Shown here piece after piece: positions 22,290-34,584 of a stretch of 64,000 nt of DNA (within the stretch, counting starts at the first letter, position 1; each line of letters starts with the position of its first letter). The notes below the pieces were generated by a model. That model was given only the letters and a program-made list of their open reading frames with translations, was not told where the DNA came from and ran no database searches. Made by a program: the position numbers and the translations under genes. The stretch lies in NCBI GenBank assembly GCA_037576215.1, contig JBANDB010000007.1, positions 5,735,001-5,799,000 on the forward strand. Direction: 5' to 3'. The DNA comes from Armillaria gallica (Eukaryota > Basidiomycota > Agaricomycetes > Agaricales > Physalacriaceae).

Positions 22290-23689
22290 ATGATAATTCA
22301 ACGTTGAACTAGGATCGACGACAAAGCATACTATTATGCTGGCCTGTGTCGTCTCATTAGTGTCGTAAGTATGAGAAGTATATCCTCGTACTTACTCACT
22401 GAAATAATATCCTTCCTCACGACGAAGCACCTTCTGATTCCGAAAAGTCAGAATGAGTGAACAAAACAACCTACCTCAAAGATTTCAAGATGAATACCCT
22501 TCCTATCGATCGTTCCTTTCGTAGTTGTAAAGCGTGAGGATTGATATTCTCACCTTCTCCGGGCCCCTCAAATTATAGCGAAGTGGAAGAACCCATTGGA
22601 GATTAGAGAACCTGAAGAAAGCAAGGCTTCAGTACTTCGGTACCCGAAGTCAGATCTGACATTAGTGCACCTCAAATACTTTACATCCCGTGATTTCTGA
22701 GGAATAATCCCCTACTTTGAATGGATGGGGGTGCATTCTCGACTGTGGTGAAACAACAAAACCTAGCAAAGTCAGTCTTCAATGCTGAGTGTATTGAAAG
22801 CGCACAAAGAACGATGCCGCACGGTTTATCCGGCCTCTCACCTTTGCCACCTTTACCTATCACTCCGCTTTGTACCGAGATAGTGCCCGTGCGTGGGTAA
22901 TATGCGTCACAAAGCACGGTACTGACAAGTTGACATCATCGTCGCGAGATGGACGTTGATGCCCAAAATAAGAAACAAGCTCGGATACAGCCGAGTCGTC
23001 TTTTTTCTCTCGCTAGTCCATCACTAGTTTTCTCCGTCGCCCTTTATTTCTGTCCAACAACTATTTCCAAGACTCTTCAAAGCCATCCTGGTCTCCTTCT
23101 TGACCCTGTAAGTGTTTTTGTACCCTTATTTACCGTTCATTCCACCTTTCTATCGCCCGAAATCACAATGTCCCAAGATCAAGGGCTCCGGTGAAAAGAC
23201 GATTTTAATGTGGTCGCGAGCGCCAGCGAGCATACATTAACCAATGACTATACCTGTGGCCCCGCCAAATTCGTCCGCCAAAATGCGAACAAACACACGC
23301 CGAGCAGATTCCCGCTTCGCCCAGAACCGTCTTTTTTTGCTCGTATTTCCTTCAGTTTACTGTCGATTCCTTGTTCATGCGATGTTTGGGTGGTGTGTGG
23401 GTGTGTCTGCTTGTCTGTCGTGTTTTGCCGGGTATCGCTGAGTCTATCGTTGCTGGTCTATCAATTTTTGTTTTCCCTCTTGCGCTCTCAGCATGCTACT
23501 AAGTATGACGCGTCTGACGTATGCCTTCCCGGATTTCACGACAGCATCTTTCTCTCTGATACAAATCTCTGCCCAAACAGTAAGCTTACCGGAACAAGAA
23601 CGCTGGCGCTCGCTCCCGTGGGTGCTCACAATCCATATCATTGCTGTGGCTTGGTGTACGCGGCATGTCCGTTTGTCGAGTGATACCTT
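22290..23689. other. No gene recognised
   Basis: The first tens of bases after the stop of the preceding gene resemble the same place in the paralogue (after 40945). Overlapping plus-strand frames at 23210-23729 contain hydrophobic stretches but no recognised motif; they may be remnants. Confidence 0.35.
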
Positions 23690-24225
23690 TATTCCAACCT
23701 TTCTTCCGCAGTGTACTCTTCCCTACTGAGTCTCACCAACGTCACCCGGATTCGATAATGTTCTGAGCGACATGCGCCCCTGCCAGCGATGCCATGATGT
23801 ACATTGAGTTCTCGCAAGTGGAAGGACCCAAAATTGCCCCAGGAGGAAGACAAGCATCGTGAAGTTGTTGTGGAAGGCAAGATGTCCTGACTCCTCGTCG
23901 TCGTTCTTAACAGCGATGAGAGGCAAATTGTACTGGAATTGTGGGGAAACACGAGAGAGGGTAAGTTCACTCGCTCCTTGCTGACGTTCAAGGTTACTCA
24001 CTCTCCCCTCTCTGGGTAGCTTTTGAGAGCACTTTACAGTACCACTGATTCTTCTGACGTTGACGCATTGACGCCTTAAGACCGAGACTTTGCGCTGAGG
24101 CGAATATCGCCGTATGGCAAACATACCATAGGGATCGGGGGCGGGAGCCATGGACGTGTCGGCAATGGTAAGTTACTTTTATCCACCCAACAACATAGGT
24201 ATTCACTCATTCTTAGCTTGTATAT
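23690..24225. repeat. Dispersed local repeat A, copy 1
   Basis: Shares a series of blocks in the same order with 28286-29115, 34585-35995 and 44735-45060: CCTTCCGCAG-GTACTCTTC, CCTGCCAGCGATG, GAGAGGCAAATTGTACTG-type, TCACTCTCCCC and GTAAGTTACT-TATCCACCCAACA. It contains the unoccupied site GAGGGTAAGTTCACTCGCT (about 23955-23975), where copy 3 carries a 652-base insertion. Confidence 0.75.
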
Positions 24226-24329
24226 CATTCTATTATTGGGGGTATTCGATTACTGTCAGGGTGTAAGAGTCAGACGACTCTTTGTTGGGACCATTATTTA
24301 GTACGAACCATCTATCTATTGATTCTAGT

Positions 24330-27300
24330 TCAGTCTCTCGCCGCCTGTCTGAGTTCCTCGTGTCCGGGGCTTGACGCTACTGTGGCAGTACTGTCAGCAT
24401 TTTCTAATTGTCTAACAGAGTTACCAATCCTGTCTACTGTGACTCGGAGCGCTCTGAGAAACCCTGTGACTCCAGGTATTTCCCGATGCAAATGAGAATA
24501 TGCACTTTCAACATCTTCTTGCAATGGATGAACGGAATTCAAGAATTCCTGGAATTTCGGGTGTGCTGCAACCTATCATCAGTGAGTCTAGGAGTTTAAC
24601 CGTGTCGTGAAAACTCCACACCTGTGAATATTCCACTACATTGGACTCTCCACCACTTTCACGTTCTACGTTAGACAGGAACATGAATCAACAATGAAAA
24701 GTGGGCACACCTAGACGAACCGGAAGAAAAAACTTCATGTAGCCAAGGCAGTTCATTTGCAACTATCATATACGTCTCATAATCATACTGTGGCAGAGAT
24801 TCCTTGTCGTCACAATAGCCAAGCGTACTCCGCAGCCTCCCGATCACAACAATGGCGAGGACACGTTTGAGAAAGTCCCATCGGCGGAATTGTTCTCCCA
24901 ATGACCACTGCACTAATCGAGGAAGACACTCGAGCCAGATACAACGCATGATAGGAAGCTGTGCCCACCCATAGAGGATGCTCTCGTTATGTCCCTTAAT
25001 GAGAAGCAACATAGTCTCGACGAGCGAGTCGATCCGAAAGAGGTCCGGTAACTGTTCGTCGCCATGACGTAAGAGGGTAAGAGGGTAAGAATGGGAGAAA
25101 GCAAGGATTCCATGGCGGTCACTGAAGGTAGGTAGCCCGGGTAAGTCGGTAAGAGCAGTGTCCTCATAAATACTCCAACAAAATAATAGGAAATGCTCCA
25201 GGATGGGAAGGATTGTGTCATTCTCCAAGCTCTCGTCGTCGCCTGCTAGTGAACGAAGGTAGCACTGATAAGTAACGCAACAGAATCGTCTGCTTCGTAT
25301 GTAAAAGAACGACTGGCTCAGGATTGAAGATTCAAACTGAGGTCGATGATCATTAAAAACCATGAATATCTGGTGCACAAGTGCACTAAGATCTCCGACA
25401 ACGGCAAAAGTTTCCGAGCAAAGCAAGGAGTATAACGCATCCAGGACCGTGTCCGCTTCTTTCCGGTCAAGCGTAGGGATAAGGAGGCCGGTATGTTTGA
25501 CGATGGCAAGGGAAGCTTCAATCTGCTGCTTTCGATCTGACACATACACTAAATTGCGAAATCTATGCTGAATGCTGGAGACAAATGCAATCGTGGTATC
25601 AATTCGGATAGAGGAGACGGTCGTCGTAGGGAATTGAATGCGATGATACCCCCAGCTCGGCGATACTTTGCCAAGTATGTGCCGCCTCAACTCGTCTGTA
25701 GGCTTGTCGATGGTGGTGAAATCTCCGCTCTCACCTGCGCTTGAGGAACTGGTAAGGATTTCTATAAGCTCAAGCTCTAACTCCAGAGCACCACTGGAAT
25801 TGGGCGGGGAGAAGATGGTGGCATCGACTAGTATCTTCCATACCACTGAGTGCAAGGTGAGGGAAGAGCGTTGCGGGCCTCGAAGGATTCCGAGGAAGAA
25901 AGCTGACGCCTTCTTGGTACTTGTCGTGGAGTACAGTACCATTTTTAGCTGCTCAGTGGAACATTCACCTATCGGATGACTACAAAGAAGCGACAACGCT
26001 CTGCAGTAGAGCTCTAGTTCATCCAATTCACCGTTGGCGTCGGGAGACAGTGCAAGTGATTTAATGTCCTCTATCTGCCGGTGCAGAGATAGCTTAAATG
26101 TGGACACATATTCACCTGGAAGACGTCCCAAAGTGTTGGACGTCATTCCAGAAATAGCTTGAAGCACACTTTGGTGCACCGACGTGTTTGATGTGGAGGA
26201 GTGCAGCCATAGTAGTGATTGCACATCCACTTTTTCAGTACATTCCTGAACGTGGTGGTACTCGATTTCCTTCAGAGTGGGAATTCTTGGGCGGTTTTGG
26301 ATAAAATCCACACGCCATTCTTCCTCAGTAGTAAGGCTGTCGCGCCGGCCAAACATGTGAGTATACAGACAGTGTTGCATGAGGACAATATGTGGAATGA
26401 GATAGTCATTGACGAATTGATACAGACAGTGGATGTAAAACGTTAACGGGACCTTGTATGGACAGTAGGGGTGGATGAGAGGGAGGATGAGGGCAATAAT
26501 GTAGGCCATGTATGTCGCTGCACCGATAATAGACACTAGCCAAGCCACTTTCATGTTCAGAGAGAACAAGAAAATAGCAAGGCCAGCAAAAAAGAGCGCC
26601 AACGAAACATGAAGTAGGACCGGAAGCAAGCCGATGATCATCGGCACCTGCCACGTCTGTAGTCCAGCATATCGCATATGTCGGATTCTGGCACGGTCAC
26701 GCGCAGAGCTGTCAGAGACAACGGCGACGTATTGGTGGAGCCACTGCTTGACCAAAACGGTGACGAGGGCAGTGATGAGACTGAGTGTCAGACTCGAGAA
26801 CCACAAACTGTGTATCCACTCGTCGGAATGGCTGCGAGAAGAGAAGGCAGTAGGAAAGGGAGGAATAGAGATTTGGGAGCCGTTTGATGCTGTAGCCTTG
26901 AGGATTTCGAAGAGAAGGAACATGGATGCCTTGTTGTAATCTGGCCGCATGTTTTGCGACGTTTGGACCACGAATGTTGTTAGTACCGCAGAGAAAAGAC
27001 CAGCCTACATTGTCATCATTAGACTTGAGCCCGACTTTTCAAGGAAATGTGAGACGTACAAAAACAAGTAGGACATCAATAGTATCCCGCCACTCTGCCA
27101 ACATATTGGCGTCAAAATCAGCGGCTTCTTCGTTGTAGATGGGCCATATTCGTGCATTTTCGGACATCTCTTGGCCATAAGGATCAGGAGGGTAGCGCGC
27201 TTTATAGTCGCGTGGAGTAGCGCCTGAAGACAGTTAAATATCATGGCGGAAAAGTTGAAGTAAACGGACACACCGAGTCCCCCAAAATGGAGCTGATTCC

Positions 27301-27436
27301 TCCTCAGTCCAAAATACGTCCCACTTGGAACGTTGGTTTGGGAATGAGCGCCTTCAGCGGCAGCCGCTGCAGGGGTACGAGTCTCACCCGCTGGTGGATG
27401 AGACGGGTCCCCGGTACGATTCTCAGATGATTCCAT
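24330..27436 (-). CDS. DUF6535 membrane protein, intact copy
   Basis: Five exons join in frame to about 965 residues: 27436-27274, 27223-27060, 27004-24711, 24655-24622, 24572-24330. The N-terminal segment is disordered. Then comes the DUF6535 region: RDYKARYPPDP, IWPIYNEEAADFD, ANMLAEWRDTIDVLLVF and AGLFSAVLTTFVV, followed by further membrane segments (SLTLSLITALVTVLV, two more around FAGLAIFLF and IGAATYMAYIIALIL) with the conserved WLHQYVAVVS loop between them. The remaining 600 residues are a helical repeat-like region without a known domain. DUF6535 is an Agaricomycete-specific family of unknown function. The small fourth exon (34 bases) uses a weak GAAAG acceptor and is the least certain join. 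Confidence 0.85.
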
Positions 27437-28285
27437 AGCTTGTCAGCTGCAAAGGCAAGTCGTTGAGTTCGCACCTAAAATTTGACGACAATAGAGCTCA
27501 CTGTCAATGGCGATGGTAGCTGTCAAGGAAGAACATGCGTGTTTATATCATGCCGCTACGGTCTGATACCTTCTACTCCGCGCGACGCGCTCAAAAGTGC
27601 GATCACAACGGTATGACCCTTCGCGACCATGGCGCATGGCACGCAATGTTGGGGCTGTGGACACGGCCGTTCCTTATTGGGACCTTGTGCTGTTGACAAC
27701 ACCAACACCGACACCTTTGGAAGATAACCCAAAGATAACCAAAGATTGTATCCGATTCGTAGGAAGTGCCATTCGTGAAAATATATCTGAATATAATCCA
27801 CTCCAGACACCTCGATAGACCGTCGTCACGCCGTCAAGCCGGAGAAAAGCAAAATGGAAGACTCGGAAGAATAGCAGCTGATGAAGAAAGAATTCAGGTA
27901 AGTAGTACAGGAACTTATAGTCCGAGAATTGTGTCTCGCAAGCAAGAATGGGAGTCTAGTGAGATGTGAGTTCGGTCAGAGGCCTCCGGCAAGGCAACGC
28001 TGCTGACCTCATCTTCCCGATCTTCTTGCCTACGTGCGCCGTTTCCTGATAGTAAGTACCACGTTCTGGACTTGACCAGCATTTCCTGACTGTACCCGGA
28101 TGATTTCCATGGCGACAATATCGAGACGCGGAGATCTTAGGCATGCATTCCCCGGAATTCCATTCCTCCTAGCCCGAAACCTCAGGATCAAGGCCACGCT
28201 GACACGGAGGACTTTGACGTAGTATTGATGCCTGGTGCACATGGCATGAATTCAGAGGTCCGTTTACTCGCACTTGTTCTACCCT
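27437..28285. other. No gene recognised
   Basis: Upstream of the DUF6535 start. Frames here are short and their translations show nothing recognisable. Confidence 0.35.
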
Positions 28286-29115
28286 TCCTTCCGCAGCGTA
28301 CTCTTCACTACCGAGTCTCATCAACGCGAAGACGTAACCGACCTGCACCCCTGCCAGCGATGACACGATTTCTATTGAGGAAGGACCGAATTTTGCCCTG
28401 AGAAGACGACAAGCATTCCGTACTTGTTATGGAGGCCAAGACATCCACGCCGTTCTTGGCAGCGACGAGAGGCGAACTGTAGGGGAGCGGGGGTGGTCAA
28501 AGGGTAAGGAAACATGCGAGAGAGTATGTTCACTCGCTATTCCTTGACTTCAGGGTGGTCACTCTCCCCGATCTCTCTGATCAGCACGACGGTAGCATTG
28601 GGGAGCACTTCACAGTGCCGCCGAACTCCTCCGACGTCGACGCTTTAAAAGCCGGATTTTGGGCTGAGACGAGTATCGTCGTCCGGTGAGCATGGCCTAG
28701 GATATGACGGTCGGAACAAAGGGAGGCGGGGACATGTTGGGAATTGTAAGTTACTCGCATCCACCCAACATCCCTGGGTATTCAGCCATTCTTAGCCTCC
28801 TGAATATCGTTACATTCTGCGCGTCCAACGTCCGATCCTCAAGGCCTCAGGTTTAAAGTCTCTAGCGATGTTGACGCCCGTGTGCCGAAACCTGTTTTTG
28901 CTTCAGGACAATGTATCGTCGTCCCGCGAAGCCACTGAGTGCAGGTCGGAGGAAGGGTTGAAGTAGATGGCAGTGATCAAGGAGACGGCGACAAGGATGG
29001 CAAGCTCCGCCAGTTTCTCAAACAACACCGAGTTCCAAACCCCTCCTTGACCTGATCCCGCTCCCTTCTTTTGTTCCTCAGACCACTCTCCAAATATAAG
29101 ATTTTACAGATGCCA
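28286..29115. repeat. Dispersed local repeat A, copy 2
   Basis: Aligns with copy 1 (23690-24225) in its first half and with copy 3 (35415-35995) along its second half, for example CCTCCGACGTCGACGC near 28635 against CCTCCGATGTCGACGC near 35496. On the minus strand a short hydrophobic stretch (KLAELAILVAVSLITA) is partly kept in copy 3 (KLAELIILVAVSSITA), so the repeat may derive from a decayed minus-strand membrane-protein gene. Confidence 0.7.
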
Positions 29116-30479
29116 GGTTTGCGGTTCATGATGGTAGAACGAGAACTTGGGCCTATGCTAGGACTGGACCGGAGAAGACGCAAGAAAGGATGGTGACAGG
29201 AAGGCGAGAAATTAAGTTTCAATATGTTCGGTATAGCAGGAGATAAAACCAAGGATCCAACTCGCACTGGTGGCTTTAAAGTTGCGCCTCGTCACTTTAC
29301 ATTGTGGCGAGCTCTAAGTATAACTCTCCTCCCGCTCAGCGCAGAAGCTGAAGTCGGAAAGTCGCCAGACGATAATTAGAAAGGTTCACGCGTGTTGGGT
29401 TCGGCCATGAGGCATATGCGCATCTCATTTCAGGTAATATGAAATCCTGCTAGATAAAAAGTGAGCAAGGTCTATGTCTCTGATCTCATATAAGCAAGAC
29501 GTACCGTCCACAGTGAGTTAGTGACAGTGCTCAAAAGCGAGACTAAACATCCACCATATGCATAATGGTGTCTTGCCGCAAAGCGAATTGGAGTGACACA
29601 AAAGCAAGAGACCACTGAAACACAAGGGGCTAGTCAGCACAGTTAAACTTCAAGAGCGAAGAAGAAAAGCAGACCCATCATCCTGTATTGCATCGACACC
29701 TGCTCGCTGGTCGTAAACTTTAACGCTTCCGGTGTCGCCGACAGAATGATCAACATCTATACGGCGTCCGCCTTCTGAAGACCAGCAGTATTGGTAAAGC
29801 AGAGCGAGTCTAGAGATAGACGATTGTGGTCCAAGCAAGGCGCGTTGCTGCTGCCTATCAACTCTGCATACTACACAGGAAGGTCAATGAATGTGAAGAG
29901 GAATATAGATATCCAATGCATATTGACTACCAGCATAAATCCCCTAGATGCCAGAAGCCGTCGCTCGAGCTAATCCTCGCACTGTTATGCAGAAACGTGG
30001 GCTAGCATATATGCAGATTTTCGATTTGAACCCTCGTTGGACCCTTCAAAAAGGAGGAATTCACACGTCGAGCTTGTCAAGATTGTGGCACAGAGACGGA
30101 ATGGAAGAGACGAGCATTGTCGCAGGGTAGGAGAGCAAAGAATGAATTGAGTGGTCGATCCCGAACACGTGGCATTCTTACGCTGCGACAGCGACCATCA
30201 AGCAGCGTCGATGGCACTAGCATAGCGCAGGCTAGTCCACACTGACGCCGCCATCGACGCGTACCTCTTAACTTCATGTTTCGTTGTCTTACACGGCTCG
30301 CAAGGATTTTTTAACTGAGTGAATCGTGGGCGACGTTGGATTTCAGTTCAACACTCGTGTTGATTTACGCTGTCTAGCTGCTGCGAACTGTATGTAACCG
30401 GAACGAACCTCGACCTTCACTTCCAAGCAGAAGGCTCGAATACATTTGGACCTCTCGCAGCCACAGTAATCATGCGCTT
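29116..30479. other. No gene recognised
   Basis: Intergenic; the short frames have no motif I recognise. Confidence 0.35.
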
Positions 30480-30820
30480 TGGGCTATTCACATCTGCCGC
30501 TGTTCTACTAGTTCAACGTCTCCGATAACGAGTTGGCTATTCTAAAGGTCGCAGACCGTAGACTAGGATATCCCAGTGGTAAAGGCGTGCCATTGCCGTG
30601 GCCGTCTGCTCTCGAAGATCATCTGCAACACGCCGTACGTGATATTCAGGAGGGTTCGACCCCTAACTGGTTCGAGCTTATACGCGACGACGAGAAACGA
30701 CCTGACACCAAAATTTGGATGTGGGAGGTCTTCACTTGGCGTTACAAGGTGTTGAACCACCACACTGAGCTTACTGCATACCGACTTATGCACTGACTGC
30801 AAGGCCGTGGGTAGTTGACT
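30480..30820 (+). pseudogene. Truncated kinase-like gene
   Basis: Matches residues about 100-225 of the kinase-like gene at 14129: ILKVADRRLGY, WPSALEDHLQHAVRDIQ, WMWEVFTWRYK and AYRLMH, then a TGA where the intact gene reads HRLQG. The catalytic half is missing and the following sequence is unrelated. A 5' remnant (SSAVLLVQRL-like) lies just before it in another frame. Confidence 0.8.
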
Positions 30821-30995
30821 TGGGGCTTAGTGGGACGGCATTGGTAGGCAATGACACTGGGTGTGCGCCGCAGCGGATTTTGTAGTCAAAGCTGTTGGAG
30901 ATAGCATTCTGTCGCCAGTAAACCTAGCATTCTGCGATGTTTACACTGTAAAGTACTCAAGCGCATTTTAGAGACCCGACCTTAGTGAACTGGGT

Positions 30996-33126
30996 TCAGT
31001 CTACCCTGCAAAGTCCGTCTTTGTCCCACTTATCACTACCAACTCCCGCTGCTACGATAAGCATGTCCTTTGGATCATACCTCCTTTTGATATCTTCGAG
31101 ACGCGGATAATTGGGTCCGAAGAACGTAGTCTTGAAGTCCTCTTCCAAAGAATCAGCCTCATTAGAGTATGCGGCGCCAGGTGATCCAGCAATCTGTTCG
31201 AGGATAGGCAGCTGGGTGTCCTTGAATGCGTTCTGAATGGAGGAAATATTTGACAGTGACGTGGAGTCTTCCCAACTGTTGGTGAGGATAATCTGGAAAA
31301 GGTTAGATCGAGTCTGAAGTACAGAAAAATGTTCGTACATGTGTCTTCGCCGTGCGCCATGCGGGATGAATAGCAGAGTCAATCCATGCATTTTCTGATA
31401 CTTTGCCTGTAATTGTTGTCAAGTGAGTACAAAAGAACTTCCTGCTCAACTATACAGTTCCTACCTCCCGCAACTAAGTGACCAAGGATACTATGTTCAT
31501 CATGAAGTTTATCAGAATGTATTATCAACAGATATTGAAGAGGTAACTCACGCAACAGCCCCAGCATCAAAAAGCTGAGTATATACGTGGCCGCAAGTCT
31601 CAGGATGATCGCGATACGTACTTGCTGGGATAAGTCTTGAACCTAACACAGTGTTCGAGCCAACTACATCGTCGACTGCTGTTACCCCGTCGTTTATGTT
31701 GGTTTCGTTAAATTGCTGCCCAACGATCTGTCCAAACTCCTCTGCATCATCTAGGAATGGCTTCAGAGCAGCAGCAGCTTCATCCGAAGATATCCTGGGG
31801 AAATATGAAGCCAAAGCAAGCATGTATGCATCCGCTGTGGTATTTTCGTAGGCATAGAAATATTGGCCCATGGATAGATTGTCCCAATCAAATATATGCT
31901 TGGCGTGGGTCGCTATGATCGATCCCAGTGCCACAGTGTCGTTAGCAACCATAAATACGAGTGAAGTTGTGGCATTGAAGGTGGGGAATGTACGGAATGT
32001 AGCTGACACGACAACACCCCATGATCCTGCACCGCCTCCTCGTAATGCCCAGAACACTGGTAGGAAGATTAAAGTCATCAGAAAGACAGTAGAACTGAAA
32101 GAAACTGGGGCACTGACAATCAGTGTTTTCTCCTTCGTTCACCTTCAGATATGTTGAGTTAGCAGTCACGATTTCGAATTCTGTCTTTCTCGTTATTAAC
32201 AGATTCACAGTGAAGGGTTAAGGCTTACCAAGGACGTTATCTGCAGCTAGGCCTAAAAGGGGCGAGAGCGCTGAATGGCCGCCTCCCTGAATGTAGCCGC
32301 CAGCTGCAACGACAGTCGCTGCGACACCACTGACGAGGATCTTGCCTTGCTTCTTGGCTGCCTGATACAAAGTGTTCAAGGGTATTCCACTACCAACGGT
32401 GACAGCTGATCCTCCGCTATGCCCGCTGACAGTAAAGTTCTCAGAAAAGGTGATATTTTGAAACTTGTGCGTAGAAATAAGAAGCGAATTTCGGGCAGTC
32501 GAGCGTCCTAGATAGTCGTGGCCAGATGCCTTAACCGCCAGTCGAAGGTTGTGAGCGCTTGAAAAAGCGAGGCCGATCTTTATTGATATCAGTTCGTGTG
32601 GGGTCACCCAACGACAAAGGTGATTCAATTACCTGCACGTCTTCGACAGACTCCGCTAAAATAGCGTATAGGGGAACGTTGCCCTGACCACAATCTGTCG
32701 AATTCCTCAGGCATATAGACGGAGGAATAGATTCGTAATCCTGAAGAAAGACGAAATTATTACGTGTTCATTTGATGCATAATGACAAAAGTTCACCTGC
32801 TCCCAATTGACCTGCCAAAGCGTCAGTATGCTTAGTTTGACGGTAGATTATCATCGCACCTGATTCATGGCTCCAGGTATATCGGCGCGAAAAGACGCGC
32901 TGGTCCATTCCGTGTAAGTGCAGCCGCCATGCACATTGCAAAATTGAGCTGATGGAACCGCTTTGACAAGCCTGCCAGAGACAGAAGAATTCAGACTATT
33001 CCATTCTTCACCAGACGGAAAGCTTGGGTCTCCAGGAACCGTTCGACAATAGCGGGCGCCGGTGAACGACACGCAGAAGAAGAGTACGATACTGATTTGT
33101 TCGAGTAGGAAAGTGAGTACCGCCAT
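30996..33126 (-). CDS. Secreted FAD-linked oxidase (berberine-bridge-enzyme family)
   Basis: Nine exons join in frame to 565 residues: 33126-32860, 32811-32797 (15 bases), 32740-32633, 32577-32229, 32180-32118, 32056-31552, 31490-31465 (26 bases), 31406-31339, 31292-30996. An N-terminal signal-like segment (ISIVLFFCVSFTGA) suggests secretion. The FAD-binding PCMH domain is clear: VKASGHDYLGRS carries the His that usually bonds FAD, then TVGSGIPLNTLYQA and YIQGGGHSALSP, followed by LFWALRGGGAGSWGVV. The second flavin-bonding Cys of bicovalent members is not seen at YIQGGGHS, so FAD is probably held by one bond. The C-terminal BBE motif is typical (NYPRLEDIKRRYDP, GVGSDKWDKDGLCRV). Such enzymes oxidise sugars, alcohols or secondary metabolites; the substrate cannot be told. 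All splice phases agree and I see no damage. Confidence 0.92.
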
Positions 33127-33204
33127 TATGAGGAACCCTGAAGATTGGTATTCCTTTTTATTCCCAGAATGGAGGTGATAGTAAATCTGTTTAACAGCCT
33201 GACG

Positions 33205-33213
33205 AATATATAG
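33205..33213 (-). promoter_or_regulatory. Candidate TATA box of the FAD oxidase gene
   Basis: CCTATATATT on the minus strand, about 80 bases upstream of the ATG at 33126. Position and sequence fit a TATA element; there is no other support. Confidence 0.4.
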
Positions 33214-33979
33214 GGCACTGCCTTCGAGGCCCTCGAGCTGTTATAGTTACACCAAAGTTATCCCTTCAATACAGCTGCAATGATCCACGAGTTCAATCCG
33301 CAGCTCAATTTCGGTAAAATTTAATGACTTGGCAAATCACGGCGCCGAGTGTTTCGGAAATTGGAGAACAGACGTTGGTGCAAGCGGCGCTAGTGGAGTG
33401 TCAGATGAACAAATAGGGCATATTAGTCTGGTACATAGGCTTTATGAGTGGAACTCGCTGGCAGCGTGTATATAAAGCCTTGCATCGAGTGATGTGCGTA
33501 AAATACTTACTCCGATGGGCGTTGAAGCGAGTTCATAAAAAGAGCACGAATTTGAAGGCTTTTCGTGGGCATCAGCTGACCAATCATACCATCACGTGAT
33601 GTTCGGCGCGACATTGGAATTGGAAATTATTTATTTCATTACTACGACATTCACGAGTAGCTCTGCTTCCAGCGATGTACAACTGATAATAACAATCATA
33701 TGGCGCTTCCTCTTCTTACATCTTTGTTGAACTCTCTCCATTCCCACCTGCAACCCCAAACCCAACTACTGCCAACGCTGCTTGGTCTCCCTCCGACGGC
33801 CCTAGAAGAAGAGCCTCTAGCGACACAAGAGAATCTGATGAAAAGCGTTGAAGGTTAAATTGAATCCCATCGGAAAGGAGTCGAAATGTGGACCGAGATG
33901 TGTGAGGACTTTCATAGCACGATGCGTCCGGGGATCGTGCCATTAGTAGCATCCGTATGCGTCCGGGGAATGTGATTGT
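33214..33979. other. No gene recognised
   Basis: A further TATATAAAG motif lies on the plus strand near 33471 with no gene after it. Otherwise nothing is recognised. Confidence 0.3.
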
Positions 33980-34560
33980 GCAATTGTGGATCACACAGGC
34001 CTCCAAGCAATACTCGTATCTTTGCTCCAGGGGCTACGGTGATTATATTAGATATATCATTGTTGAAGGTTAGCCGCTGGTTCAACCTGAAATAACTGCT
34101 GACTGCATCGTACACATGTAGATGTGGAATTTATCGTTTGCATCATCTCAAAGGTCCGCGAAAGGTACGGCCCTTGTCGTATCTGCCGCACTGAAGACTG
34201 GTACCATCAGGCTCTCTCGTAGTCGATAATTTGCCCCATTATCGATTATCAGACCAATATGATTGAATCCTGGCCCGTTGTATCTTGTTCCCAAGTGTGC
34301 GGTATGGATTCGCTGGAGGAAGACTTTTCTACTGTCAGAGTCAGTGGTTGTGACTCGCCGACACGATGGAGCTCGCTCCTGCCAGTGCATAACATGGTGC
34401 ATTCAATCATACCCGAGTTGACCGGCACGTTCGTTCCCCAGTCCCCGCTACCATCGACAACACCGTCTCGTAGACCTGACTCAACGATCAGGTCGTTCAA
34501 TAGATATAGACCCAAATCGAGCACCGGCCAATCGCTATCCTGCTTGGGCTTACTGTCTTA
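33980..34560 (+). pseudogene. C-terminal fragment of the pseudokinase-like family
   Basis: Corresponds to the end of the genes at 19141 and 37940: LCSRGYGDY, TADCIVHM (the retained intron region of the intact copies), SWPVVSCSQVCGMDSLEED and an IPEL stretch, spread over several frames with stops. No N-terminal or kinase-like part is present next to it. Confidence 0.75.
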
Positions 34561-34584
34561 ATATTGAAGTTCAAGCTCGGACCC

